Shown piece after piece: positions 23,308 to 33,300 of a DNA stretch of 37,865 nucleotides. A program made the translations under genes and the position numbers. Every line of letters starts with the position of its first letter. Positions within the stretch are counted from its first letter, which is position 1. This stretch comes from Helicobacteraceae bacterium (lineage in GTDB: Bacteria; Campylobacterota; Campylobacteria; Campylobacterales; Helicobacteraceae), in assembly GCA_900770765.1 (NCBI GenBank), contig CAAGLK010000132.1, forward strand, positions 1 through 37,865, written 5' to 3'. Under the pieces are notes generated by a model. The model worked only from the letters and a program-made list of their open reading frames with translations, was not told where the DNA came from and did no database searches.

Positions 23308-24317
23308 GATTCCACCACCCCATAGCAAAATCCAAAAAATCGCTCACCAAATCCGCCAGGACTTATTAAATGGCGGATTTTACTAGTATGCTTCATATAA
23401 GATTCCAACCCAAATTTTTCAATATAAAGCTCACACGCTTTATCTAAGCCCATATCAACCAACGCCCTATTTTGATGCTTTAAAAAAATCTCTTTTGCCC
23501 CAGCTCTCAAAAACGCCGCCCTCCACAGCGAAAAATTCACATCATAAGTTAAATCAGTTTTTTTAAAACACTCTAAAAGCTCCGCCCTGCATTGTGCTTT
23601 ATCAAATAAGGATTCCACCTTATGATTATTATAAAGTCGCAGTGAAAATTCCCCCCTAGATTCCAAAGAGCCATAATCAAAGCCTAAAAATAGCCACTCT
23701 CTAGCCACACTAGCTAAGCTATTTATAAAGCTAAAAGCACTTAGCGGAATCTCGCTTTTTTGCAAATTTAGCCTTTTTGCCACTTTTAAAACTTCATCGC
23801 TTGCCTTTTGAAATTCTAAATAAAATTTAGATTCCACCTTTTTTACAAAAGCCATTTTATCGCCACACACAAGCTCGCAAGGAAAGGCGTCTAAAAGTTC
23901 ATTATTTACAAAAATCACAAAATCATAATTTTTTTCTCTAAGAATCCTAAAATCACCCACACACACAAGCTCACGCCCCAAGCGGCTTTTAAAACGCTCT
24001 TTTTGCAATTCTTGCAAAGACACAAAAGGCTCTAAGGTTACAAAATCGCAATTTAACCCATTTTCAAAAAGTGTAAAAAACTCCGCAATATCCGCTATTA
24101 AATCGCCCTTTTCTGCACCAATTTCTACAATAGCAGCTCTGCCTTTTTTACCGCTTAAGATTCCACTTAGGTAGAATCCTATGCAATAGCCAAAGAATCT
24201 CCCCACACTCACACTTGTATAAAAATCCCCGCATTTGCCAACTCTAGCCTTTTTATAATAGCCTCCCTCTCCATAAAGCCACTCTTGCATAAAATTAGCA
24301 AAGCTTAAAGATTCCAC
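23304..24317 (-). CDS. SAM-dependent methyltransferase, MidA/NDUFAF7 family
   Basis: A 337-residue protein of the COG1565 family. The N-terminal signature is present: FMQEWLYGEGGYYKKARVGKCGDFYTSVSVGRFFG in the first 45 residues, of which GYY, GDFYTS and the following FG are the key parts. IVEIGAEKGDLIADI (about 64-78) is a variant of the family GxGxGxLxxD SAM loop, with EIGAEKG in place of ExGxGxG. Mitochondrial members dimethylate an arginine of complex I subunit NDUFS2; a bacterial role in complex I is plausible but unproven. It is the last gene of pglB-asnB-thiF-midA, nine bases after the thiF-like stop. Confidence 0.85.
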   Translation of the reverse strand: MESLSFANFMQEWLYGEGGYYKKARVGKCGDFYTSVSVGRFFGYCIGFYLSGILSGKKGRAAIVEIGAEKGDLIADIAEFFTLFENGLNCDFVTLEPFVSLQELQKERFKSRLGRELVCVGDFRILREKNYDFVIFVNNELLDAFPCELVCGDKMAFVKKVESKFYLEFQKASDEVLKVAKRLNLQKSEIPLSAFSFINSLASVAREWLFLGFDYGSLESRGEFSLRLYNNHKVESLFDKAQCRAELLECFKKTDLTYDVNFSLWRAAFLRAGAKEIFLKHQNRALVDMGLDKACELYIEKFGLESYMKHTSKIRHLISPGGFGERFFGFCYGVVES

Positions 24318-24325
24318 ACACTTCC

Positions 24326-25102
24326 TTAATAAAGCGAACTATCTAGCTTTTTTACGGCTTCATCGCCACAAGCGCGACAATTAGGATTCCGCCTTATTGT
24401 TATTTTTCTAAAATCCATTGAGCGAATATCACAAGTTAAAAGGCAATCAAAAAGCGGAATCCCAACGCCTGTTATAATCTTAATCGCTTCATTTGCCTCT
24501 AATGTCCCAAAAAGCCCAGCCGCCGCCCCTAGGATTCCAACACTAGCACTAGTTGGCATAGCTATCTTAGGCGGTGTGTCAAAAAGGCAAGAATAGCACG
24601 CGCTAACCCCAGGATTTACACTCATAATCTGCCCACTAAAAGCTAGCGCACTAGCACGCACAAGCGGAATCTTAGCCATAACACAAGCATCATTTATTAA
24701 AAATTTCGCATTAAGCACATCTACTGCTTCAATAACCAAATCATAATTTTTAATAATTTCAAAAATATTTTGCGGTATTAGCTTTTCTTTAAACATTTCT
24801 ATATTAACACTAGGATTTAACGCCCTTATTTTTTGTGCTGCGGATTCCGCCTTATTAATATCTATATCTTGCGTCCTATGTAGAATCTGGCGTTGTAAAT
24901 TACTTAAATCCACCACATCTCCATCGCAGATTCCAATACTCCCAATCCCAGCCGCCGCTAGATAATACAGCACAGGTGAGCCTAGCCCACCAGCACCGAC
25001 TACAAGCACTTTTGCCGCTTTTAGCTTCTCTTGCCCTTTTTGTCCTATTCCATCTAATAAAATATTGCGATTATATCTTTCTAACGCTTCTTTATCTAGC
25101 AT
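24326..25102 (-). CDS. ThiF/MoeB-family adenylyltransferase
   Basis: A 258-residue E1-like protein that adenylates the C-terminus of a small ubiquitin-fold sulfur carrier (ThiS, MoaD or similar). The Rossmann loop VVGAGGLGSPV (about 34-44), NLQRQILH (68-75) and two zinc Cys pairs (Cys169/172 and Cys242/245) fit MoeB/ThiF. The usual DCTDNxxxR block reads EAVDVLNAKF at 125-134, so the Thr and Arg are changed. No rhodanese domain is attached. No carrier-protein gene is nearby, so thiamine or molybdopterin cannot be chosen. It sits between asnB and midA in one operon. Confidence 0.85.
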   Translation of the reverse strand: MLDKEALERYNRNILLDGIGQKGQEKLKAAKVLVVGAGGLGSPVLYYLAAAGIGSIGICDGDVVDLSNLQRQILHRTQDIDINKAESAAQKIRALNPSVNIEMFKEKLIPQNIFEIIKNYDLVIEAVDVLNAKFLINDACVMAKIPLVRASALAFSGQIMSVNPGVSACYSCLFDTPPKIAMPTSASVGILGAAAGLFGTLEANEAIKIITGVGIPLFDCLLTCDIRSMDFRKITIRRNPNCRACGDEAVKKLDSSLY

Positions 25103-25117
25103 AAGCCCTCCTTAATT

Positions 25118-26962
25118 TTATAATCCTTGATACCACACTTCAAGCGCAAAAATGCTCCATAGCGTCTTCGCCCTTTGCTGTTTTGGATAATTTTGTGAAT
25201 TTTGCAGTAAGGATTCTAGCGTATTTTTATCTAAAAATTCTAAGGAGATTTTAGGTGATTTTAACACATCTTTAATGCAGTCTTTTAAAGTAGAATCCAC
25301 CCACAAACTCAGCGGAATCTCAAAGCCCATTTTAGGCGCGTTACACACAGATTCTGGTAAATATTTTTTTGCTAATTTTCTTAAAATATATTTTGTAGTT
25401 TTTCCTCTTATTTTTAAATGCGGTAAAAGAGTTGCGGCAAACTCTACCATTTCTTTTGATAAAAAAGGCGAACGCGCTTCTAGTGAATTTGCCATTGTGG
25501 CAATGTCCATTTTAGGTAATAAATCCGCAAATAAAAGATTCCTAGAATCCATTAAAAGCATTTTGTCAAGCTCACATAAATCGCTATTAAAAATGCGATT
25601 TGCCTCATCGCTAAAGGCGGTAAAATCCGCTGATTTTACATTTAGGATTCCAGCTAGATTATTTGTCGCTTTTAGGTAATATAGGGCTTTATCGCTTTTA
25701 TAGCTTAAAGCCATTTCTAAAAGACGCATAGCATATTGATATATTGAAGTTTTTTTATTTGCCGTTGGTAAAAATGGTAAAAGCGGCTTAAAAAGTGGCA
25801 AAAAAGGCAGAATCTTAGGGATAAGCAAATGCCCCACATATCGCCTATATCCGCCAAAAAGCTCATCGGCTCCATCGCCATTTAAAACAACGCTTAAATG
25901 CTCCTTTGCCGCTTTTGCCACATAAAAGCTAGGGATAGCCGAGCTATCAAAAAATGGGCGTCCATAATTTGCTAGAATCTTAAAAATATCATCTTTTAAA
26001 TTAGGCTTTATTTTTAGGATTCTATGCTCTGTGTTATAAAGCTGGGCAGTTTTGCTTGCTAAAGGGGCTTCATCAAATTCACTAGAATCAAAACTTATTG
26101 TAAAAGTGCGAAGTTTTTTAACCATACAAGAAGCAAATGCGACAATTAAAGAGCTATCAATCCCACCGCTTAAAAACGCGCCAACTTCTAAATCGGAGCT
26201 TTCAATGCGTCTTTTTATGCTTGTTTTTAAATGGCTTTCACATAAATTTAGCGCTTCCTTTTCATCTTTAATTTTTGCTTTTTTATAGCAGGATTCTAAG
26301 GAAAAATAAGGCGTAATTTGCAAGGAAAAATCCGCTAAAGAAAGCGTAGCAAAGCTAGCTTGCGGCAGCGAAAAGACGCTTTTAAAAGGCGCACTATCTT
26401 TATAAAAAAATCCGCTTTGCAAATAAAAGGCGACTTTTTCTTTATCAAGCTCCAAGCTAGAATCTAGCATTTTATAAAGTGCATTTAACTCACTGCAAAA
26501 GGCAAATTGCCTATTTTGCAAATAATAAAAAAGCGGTTTTTTACCCATTCTATCTCTAGCAAAATAAACTTTTTGATTTAATTTATCATAAATAGCGAAG
26601 GCAAACATACCATCAAGCGCGTCTAAATTTTCTAAAAACTTTTGCTTATGCGTTATAAAAAGGGCTAAAAGCGTCTCAGTGTCGCTATGTGTTTTAAAAT
26701 TAAAATTAAGATTCTGCCTAAAGTCTAAGTGATTATAAATTTCACCATTAAAAATAATCGCATAATCACCGCAAATCATAGGCTGCTTTGCACTAAGGCT
26801 TAAATCTTGTATGCTTAAGCGAGTGTGGAAAAACTGCAAAAGTCCGCCCACGCTAGAATCCCTAAAGACGCCAAAATCATCTGGCCCTCTATGTTTTAAA
26901 CTATTAAAAATATTATTTTCATTTAGTCGCCCTAAATTAATCGCTCCAGCTATTCCACACAT
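25118..26962 (-). CDS. asnB: Asparagine synthase (glutamine-hydrolysing)
   Basis: A 614-residue class II amidotransferase. The N-terminal MCGIAGAI contains the glutaminase Cys2, followed by LKHRGPDDFG and FNGEIYNH. The synthetase domain has the PP-loop FLSGGIDSSLIVAF (about 263-276) and LNGDGADELFGGYRRYVG. It transfers glutamine nitrogen to aspartate with ATP. The DGADELFGGY form also occurs in amidotransferases of polysaccharide loci, so amidation of a sugar or peptide is an alternative. It starts one base after the pglB stop. Confidence 0.9.
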   Translation of the reverse strand: MCGIAGAINLGRLNENNIFNSLKHRGPDDFGVFRDSSVGGLLQFFHTRLSIQDLSLSAKQPMICGDYAIIFNGEIYNHLDFRQNLNFNFKTHSDTETLLALFITHKQKFLENLDALDGMFAFAIYDKLNQKVYFARDRMGKKPLFYYLQNRQFAFCSELNALYKMLDSSLELDKEKVAFYLQSGFFYKDSAPFKSVFSLPQASFATLSLADFSLQITPYFSLESCYKKAKIKDEKEALNLCESHLKTSIKRRIESSDLEVGAFLSGGIDSSLIVAFASCMVKKLRTFTISFDSSEFDEAPLASKTAQLYNTEHRILKIKPNLKDDIFKILANYGRPFFDSSAIPSFYVAKAAKEHLSVVLNGDGADELFGGYRRYVGHLLIPKILPFLPLFKPLLPFLPTANKKTSIYQYAMRLLEMALSYKSDKALYYLKATNNLAGILNVKSADFTAFSDEANRIFNSDLCELDKMLLMDSRNLLFADLLPKMDIATMANSLEARSPFLSKEMVEFAATLLPHLKIRGKTTKYILRKLAKKYLPESVCNAPKMGFEIPLSLWVDSTLKDCIKDVLKSPKISLEFLDKNTLESLLQNSQNYPKQQRAKTLWSIFALEVWYQGL

Positions 26963-26963
26963 T

Positions 26964-28940
26964 TTATTCCTTTAGTTTAAATATTTTTAGCGTTTTAGAT
27001 TCTAGCTTTTGTATATTTTGTGTTTCTAAATTATCAAAAATAAGTGCTTTTATTAAGTTACTTTTTAAATAATCTTCGCTTAAAAGCATTGTTTTATTAT
27101 TAAAATTAACTTGCGTTAAGTTATCGCTAATATAGAGACTTTTTGTGTAATTTTGCACATTAAAAAATTCATATTTTTTACTTACATCAAAAGAGCAAAT
27201 ATTTTTAGATAAAGGCAGAGAATCATTAGGAAAAACCCAATAAATTTGCGCTTGTTTTGCTAAATTTAGCGGCTTGTAGCCTTGTTTAATTTGTGCTAAA
27301 AACTCATCTAAATTTAGCTTAGAATCTTGCAAAATTTTTTCAAAAACAAGATTCCACTCGCTTTTTTCTAGCTTTTGAAAATTTTGTGCCATTAAAAAAG
27401 ATAGATTATAAAAAAGCTCTTTAGAATCACTGCATTGCATTAACGCAAAAGGGAAGTTAATCGCCCCAGAGTGCCGCCCACCATTTAGCACAACTTGTGC
27501 TTTTGTAAAATAAGAAAGAGCATATCCATAATCCCACCAAGCAAAAATAAAATCATCTTTTTTAAGAGTGGAATCTAATGCGATAAAATCCCTTATCGTG
27601 TCCGCTTTTAAAATCGGTCGTGGAATCTGGTAGCTTAAATTTGCAAAACACACAGCACAAAATACACCTATGCCAATAAGCGTTAGATTCTGCCTTTTTA
27701 ACTCTAGCAGTTTTGCTAAAAAAACGCTTAAAAACACTGCAACACAAGGAGTTAAAAAAAAGCTAAATCTAACCCCAAGTTTAAGCGATAGAATCCCTAA
27801 AAGCAAAAATGGAAATAAAAATATAATACATAAAATAAGGCTAGAATCCTTAGAATCTTTTTTAAAAACGCTATAAAAAAGGATTCTAGCACATAAAAAC
27901 GCCCCAAAAGTAGCGAAAATAAAAATAAAGATTCCGCCACTTCTTACAATAAGTGTAGTAAAGTTTATAGGGCTTGTTTCTATGATTTTTGTAACCACTG
28001 AAGTGTAAGTAAGAATATTTGCAAATTGTCTCTCGCCAAAAATATAGGCATTTATTTGATTAAAAAGCGGATTAAACAAGCCAAAAATAGTCGCATAAAA
28101 TAAAGCAAAAGCTAACGCAACAAAAAGCAGCCATTTAGAATCCTTAACAAAAAATAAAAAAATTAATAGAGAAATTAATACATAAAAGCATAAAGGCGAT
28201 GGCGTCAAGATTAGCAAAAATACGCTAGATATTTGCAAAACTTCATTTCTAAGTTTTTTGTGTAATAAAATCTCAAAACATATAAAAATTATAAAACCAA
28301 GAAATAATAAATTTTGCAAACCTTGATGCCAAGAAATACTTAAGAATCCAAAAAATGCAAAAAGGATTAAATAAATAAATTTTTGCTTTTTAACAAAACG
28401 CAAAAGGCAGAGAATCGCCGCAAACGGAAGCGCTAAAAGCAGCATATCAGTATCAAAATACCCAACGCCAACCCTTTGATAAAAAGCAGGTATTAAAATA
28501 GCAAATAAAACTCCCAAAAACGCAACCATTACCCTAAAACAAGCTAGAATCTTAAAAGATTCCAACAACTCTAGCAGTAAAAAATATAAAATCACGCAAG
28601 TAAAAGAGCTAAAAATAACGCTGCTAAAACATAAGGCAAAGTCTAAACTAGTGATTCTTGCAAAAAAGCCTGCAAAAACACTAAGCAAAGGCAAATTTTG
28701 CAAAGCATTAAAAAAATCTAAAATATTAAAATTATTTAAAATTTCTAAAAATTCCCTAGTGCTTTTTGCATAAAAATAAGAATCATAAGAAGTTAAAATA
28801 AGTGAATTTTCAAAAAAATATTGCGGATTTTTAAAGGCTAAAAAATCTAAAAAATGCAAAGAAAAATGCACTAACAAAAGCGTAAAAATAAATAATAAAT
28901 GTAAGATTCTAGGCGAGTTTAAATATTTTTCAAAAAACAT
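26964..28940 (-). CDS. pglB: STT3/PglB-type oligosaccharyltransferase
   Basis: A 658-residue membrane enzyme with about 12-13 hydrophobic segments and a C-terminal periplasmic domain. It transfers a lipid-linked glycan to Asn in D/E-x-N-x-S/T sequons. Key residues are visible: Asp53 in SYDSYFYA, Asp163/Asp165 in GYFDTDML, Glu321 in the external loop (ETSP), Arg391 in LGVRFSFF and WWDYG at 468-472. No glycan-assembly (pgl) genes are adjacent, as reported for H. pullorum-group pglB. The start has no good ribosome-binding site (AT-rich TATATTTAAAATG), so it may be poorly translated or coupled in another way. Confidence 0.93.
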   Translation of the reverse strand: MFFEKYLNSPRILHLLFIFTLLLVHFSLHFLDFLAFKNPQYFFENSLILTSYDSYFYAKSTREFLEILNNFNILDFFNALQNLPLLSVFAGFFARITSLDFALCFSSVIFSSFTCVILYFLLLELLESFKILACFRVMVAFLGVLFAILIPAFYQRVGVGYFDTDMLLLALPFAAILCLLRFVKKQKFIYLILFAFFGFLSISWHQGLQNLLFLGFIIFICFEILLHKKLRNEVLQISSVFLLILTPSPLCFYVLISLLIFLFFVKDSKWLLFVALAFALFYATIFGLFNPLFNQINAYIFGERQFANILTYTSVVTKIIETSPINFTTLIVRSGGIFIFIFATFGAFLCARILFYSVFKKDSKDSSLILCIIFLFPFLLLGILSLKLGVRFSFFLTPCVAVFLSVFLAKLLELKRQNLTLIGIGVFCAVCFANLSYQIPRPILKADTIRDFIALDSTLKKDDFIFAWWDYGYALSYFTKAQVVLNGGRHSGAINFPFALMQCSDSKELFYNLSFLMAQNFQKLEKSEWNLVFEKILQDSKLNLDEFLAQIKQGYKPLNLAKQAQIYWVFPNDSLPLSKNICSFDVSKKYEFFNVQNYTKSLYISDNLTQVNFNNKTMLLSEDYLKSNLIKALIFDNLETQNIQKLESKTLKIFKLKE

Positions 28941-28983
28941 TTTAAATATAAAAAAGAGTTAATAAAAAAGAAAGCGACAGCAT

Positions 28984-29015
28984 AAAAGCAAGGCCATAAA
29001 AGGCTTTTTGCTTTT
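28984..29015 (-). terminator. Hairpin downstream of rpsI
   Basis: On the minus strand AAAAGCAA pairs with TTGCTTTT, extended by GCC/GGC with a bulge, around a TTTTAT loop. It begins three bases after the rpsI stop. It would partly separate the ribosomal unit from pglB. Confidence 0.5.
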
Positions 29016-29017
29016 TG

Positions 29018-29407
29018 TTATCTTTTTGAGAATTGTGGGCTTCTTCTTGCTTTTCTTTTACCATATTTTTTTCGTTCAACAACCCTTGAATCGCGTGTTA
29101 ATAGGCCCTTAGGTTTTAAAATAGAGCGGAATCCTTTATCATAAAGTGCTAATGCTTTTGAGATTCCATGTCTTAGAGCTTCAGCTTGAGCAGAATAGCC
29201 ACTACCCATTGTTACAGCGACAATATCCACACTTTTTTCTTGTTTTGTTAAAAGCAGTGGCTGCATAACTTTCATTTTAATCGCTTCATGTCCGCCTAGC
29301 CAATCATTAAGATTTGTTTCATTAATGCTTAATTTACCTGTGCCAGGAGTTAGCCATACTTTTGCTATTGCTGTTTTTCTTTTACCTGTTGCATAAATTT
29401 TTGCCAT
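29018..29407 (-). CDS. rpsI: 30S ribosomal protein S9
   Basis: A 129-residue protein with the full S9 pattern: YATGKRKTAIAKVWL at the start, GSGYSAQAEALRHGISKAL in the middle and the terminal KARRSPQFSKR, whose final Lys-Arg reaches the P-site tRNA. It forms the conserved rplM-rpsI operon. The ribosome-binding site AAGGA lies in the 12-base spacer after rplM. Confidence 0.98.
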   Translation of the reverse strand: MAKIYATGKRKTAIAKVWLTPGTGKLSINETNLNDWLGGHEAIKMKVMQPLLLTKQEKSVDIVAVTMGSGYSAQAEALRHGISKALALYDKGFRSILKPKGLLTRDSRVVERKKYGKRKARRSPQFSKR

Positions 29408-29419
29408 TATTTATCCTTA

Positions 29420-29845
29420 TTATGATTTGCTAGAAACTTGTGCGCTATGTGGATGATTTGCATCGCAATATACTTTTAGCTTTTTAATCATTGCGCGACC
29501 CAATTTTGTTTTAGGTAACATACCGCGAACTGCTAATTTATATAGCTTTTCTGGATGTTTTTCTAGCATTTCTTTTAGCGTTTTGCTTTTTGTGCTTCCA
29601 AAGTAGCCAGAATGCGTGAAGTATTCTTTATCCTCTAATTTCATACCGCTAAACTTAACTTTAGGAGCGTTTATAACAATTACAAAATCTCCACAATCAA
29701 CATGCGGCGTATAGCATGGCTTATGCTTACCTCTTAAAATTGTCGCGATTTCTGTAATTAAACGACCGAAAGTTTTGCTCTCTGCATCTAACACAATCCA
29801 ATCTCGTTTTATTGTATCGGCTTTTGCCATTTTGGTAATATTCAT
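29420..29845 (-). CDS. rplM: 50S ribosomal protein L13
   Basis: A 141-residue protein that binds 23S rRNA early in large-subunit assembly. The blocks RDWIVLDAESKTFGRLITEIA, YTPHVDCGDFVIVINA, YFTHSGYFGSTKSK and AVRGMLPKTKLGRAM are diagnostic. I chose the ATG at 29845 with AAAGG seven bases upstream. A longer frame starts five codons earlier, and the Met at residue 6 of the chosen start is a third option. It is the first gene of the rplM-rpsI operon. Confidence 0.97.
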   Translation of the reverse strand: MNITKMAKADTIKRDWIVLDAESKTFGRLITEIATILRGKHKPCYTPHVDCGDFVIVINAPKVKFSGMKLEDKEYFTHSGYFGSTKSKTLKEMLEKHPEKLYKLAVRGMLPKTKLGRAMIKKLKVYCDANHPHSAQVSSKS

Positions 29846-29917
29846 TTTGCTACCTTTCATAAAATATTGCTTTAAAAGCCTTTTTTATAGCTTAATAGCT
29901 TTTTAAATAAAGGCGGA

Positions 29918-29923
29918 ATTATA
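29918..29923 (-). promoter_or_regulatory. -10 element for rplM-rpsI
   Basis: TATAAT on the minus strand followed by TCCGC, 73 bases upstream of the rplM ATG. The leader contains a second TATAA-like hexamer nearer the gene. Confidence 0.5.
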
Positions 29924-30006
29924 GCGAAGCATTATTAATTATTACTTAAATTAAGTTAAATTTTACTTTTGATTTATTGATATAAATACTGCAAATATTC
30001 AAATTA

Positions 30007-30088
30007 TCATTGCGAGAAACCAACTTTGACTTTAAAATTTATTAATAGTGGATTGCCACGAAAATTCTTACGAATTTTCTCGCAATGA
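30007..30088 (-). repeat. Dispersed cattgcgag palindromic repeat, extended copy
   Basis: On the minus strand, 30088-30049 reads TCATTGCGAGAAA, a short palindrome (GAAAATTC/GAATTTTC) and CGTGGCAATCCA. A second TCATTGCGAGAAA lies in inverted orientation at 30007-30019, giving 13-base perfect ends. This is the same unit as at 34097-34133. It lies in the 475-base gene-free stretch between the autotransporter and rplM. Confidence 0.65.
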
Positions 30089-30175
30089 CAATAGAAAATG
30101 ACAAAGCATGGAATCTTAAAATTAAAGATTCAAATAAAAATTTCCATAACCTTAAGAAAAACCAGCCACAACTTC

Positions 30176-30293
30176 AAAGCCATATCGCAATAATATTTGT
30201 GCAATCGTTTTGCAATCGCAAGGGAGCTTACTTGGTGTAAGTGACCGAAGCGATTGTGAAAGGATTGCGCAAAGATTGAAGCGAGATGGCTTT
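30176..30293. repeat. Long imperfect inverted repeat (about 118 bases)
   Basis: The left arm from 30176 (AAAGCCATATCGC...) and the complement of the right arm to 30293 (AAAGCCATCTCGC...) agree at about 34 of the first 44 positions, including AAAGCCAT, GCAATC and CAATCGC blocks. The centre is near 30234. It ends 28 bases before the stop of the autotransporter gene and could fold as one long hairpin in its 3' RNA. No reading frame of note lies in it. Confidence 0.7.
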
Positions 30294-30320
30294 GCTTACC
30301 AAACAAATTAAACGACTAAA

Positions 30321-33300
30321 TTAAAACCTAATCCCAGCTTTTAACCCAGCATTTAAACTATATTCATCTTTAAAAATCTCGCTTGATAGCATAATTTCTA
30401 AAAACTTACCATTTTTCTCAAAAACGCTATCAATACCAAAATACACGCTATCTTTACCAAGCTCATAATTTGTAGCCCACATTGTATTCCTAGAATCTAA
30501 AAAATATTCTTGCGTAGTGAAAGAGTCCCCACTTAGTCGCCTTGTGTAAAATGCAAAGCCGCTTATTGTAGTCGCAATATCGCTTGAATTTATATAACTA
30601 TAAGCCACATTTCCGCCCAAGCTTAGATTCCAGCTATCTAAATCTAGGCTTTTATAGCCTTTAGCAAACGCACCACCACTTTCTCTAAAATCATCTTGCT
30701 TAAGATAAGAATAAGATAAAGAAGCAATAGGCGTAAGCTGCCAATTTTGCGCTACATTAAAGCCTTTTAGGATTCCAACCTCTGCGGTTGTAAAATAGCT
30801 ATTATAATCCGCACTTAAAGTCTCGCTAGAGCCTACAACGCTTCTTTGCATTTCATTAAAGGCGACACCACCGCTCAAACCACCGCTTAAACTAAAAATA
30901 TCAAAATCTTTTATAGCCATTAAGCCGCCGCTAATAATATTTGTATCCACATCGCTTAGCTCATAATCTCCATTTTGATAAGAGTAATTTAAAAACGCCC
31001 CAACTTTTACGCTATCACTCACCCACTTTTTAGCGCCTAAATCTAAAAATAGCCCATTTGCATCATAGCCATCGCCATTTAGCTTAGAGTAGCCTATTTT
31101 GCTATAAATCTCAGTTGTATAAGGGCTAGCAATTGTCGCTTGTGGTAAATCACTGCCAATAGATGCGACTTTTACGCCATTAGTTCCAGCATTTGCCACT
31201 TTTGTAGCACTTAAGAAAGATAAATTATTTAGATTTGCCCTATTTTGAAAATTTATGTTACTTTTAATATTTGTTTGCAATGGCTTTTGTGTAGAATTTG
31301 CAATGCTATTTAAGATTCTATTTCTTAGCTCATCTGGTGCGGTATCTAGAAGCCCAAAGATATTTTTATAATTCTCGCTTAAATTATCATTTCCTCTAAT
31401 TTCTGCTATACCTTTACTAATAGCTGCTTGTGTAGCAGAGCTTTGCCCATCACCACTTGGCACTTTATAAGCATTTTCTTTAACCCCCACCACAATTGTC
31501 TTTTTATCATTTTCTTTTAGTGAAAATTCTAGGGTTTTTGTGTCGTTTAGCGATATTTCTAGCTTGTCTAAATTATTATCCTTATCAAGTGAGTTAAAAT
31601 CAATGCTTATTTCTTGCTTGTTTTCAAAAAATGTCCCAAGTAGCGGATTATAAACTAGCTTCCCGCCTTTAATCTCATAAGTTTTAGCAATTAAATCAGA
31701 GTTTGCGGCTCCATTAAAGTTAATTTGCAGTGTCCCATCTACTTCTTGCGTATATTTTTCGCCTACATTTAAAACGCCTATGCTATTTGCCCCACCTGGG
31801 ATTACAAATCCAGCTTTATTTATAAGATTTTGCTTAATAGTCCCCACGCCGCTTACTCTACCGCCCTTTAGCGATTCCACATTTCCGCCTAGAAGTGTGC
31901 CAAGAATTAACACTTCACCGCCATTTTGTGCATAAATATGTGCTTTAGCATCGCTTCTATCACCGCTTATTTGAATTGTCCCACTATTTTGTGCGTATAA
32001 AGCGGATTTTTCAAAAACTGCGTTATGTAAATTTAGGATTCCACCTTGTGAAATTGTAGGTCCCTCGTATTTAATAGCATTATTTGCAAAGGTCAAAGTC
32101 CCTTCGCCATCTTTAATAAACCCAGCTTTAAGATTCTGCGGATTCTGCCCTTTTAGCGAGTTTAACGCCCCATCAACATGATATTTATCATCCCATTTAA
32201 TCTCTTCAATATCGTTTGTGAAAGTTCCGCTAAAGCCTTTTGTATTTATCGTATAAAATGCGTATTTTTCACTTTTGCCATCGGCAGTTGTGAAGCTTTT
32301 CACATCGCTAGGATTTAGCCTATTTACATTTATCGCACTTAAGCCATTTAAAGCCTTGCTTACATCTAAGATTCCAGCACCGATTGCCTCTTCTTTACTT
32401 AGATGAAACACGGCTAAATTGCCACTTTTATCAGTCGTTAAGCGGCTTATGATTAAATCAGCAATTGCATTATCGCTATTTGAGCCGCTATTTTCACTTT
32501 TATCTAGTTTAAAGCCTATGCTTGCTAAATCTTGCTTGATTTGGTCTATGTTTAGATATTCCCCATTTGTCGCCCCTATTGCCTGTTTATCACTTCCTTG
32601 TGTGCCACTATTTTTAGTTGGAATCTTATTATTTTCCCCAAAATACACAATGCTTAAGTTATAAAAATTTCCCGGATTTACCATTACAGCGAGTTTTGGC
32701 AGCTCTACATTACTATTTGCAGCAGTTAAAATCACATCTGCTACTTGTGCGCCGCTTAAAAACTTATACTTATCCGCCACAAGCGCCGCTGCCCCACTTA
32801 CAAAAGGCGCGGCAAAGGATGTCCCAGCAGAATCTTTTATAATCTGCTCTCTATCAACTTTCGGGTCAGTGTAAGCATCATAAGTTACGCCATAGCGACC
32901 ATTTGCGGTATCTAAATTCATACCAGGCGACATAATGGAGTAAAGTGAAGCACCTTTAAAGAAGTTTGTAAAATACGCCACGCCTTGCTTTTTAATAAGA
33001 ATATGTGTTAAATCCTCGGCTCTTTTTCTTTGTAAATTGGCGTCTTGATTTGCGTTTGCATATTTTGCATTAAACGCATCCACTTCGGCTTTTCTATCTT
33101 GCTCGCTTATAGCATTTATTTTAATTTTTGTCGTGCCATTATTTTTTTCAATTGTAATATTGTCTTGATTTAACGCCCCAACCGCTAAAGAGCCGCGATA
33201 ACTCTCATCAAGGCTAGGCAAAATTGAATTTGAAAGTGGCGAGATATTCCCCTCATTTCCTACGGCAATTACATTTAAGATTCCTAGCTTTTTAGTTAAT

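Noticed and set aside
25275..25679. A 134-codon plus-strand frame inside asnB
   Set aside because: It is antisense to a well-conserved gene, with no start signal and shadow-like composition.
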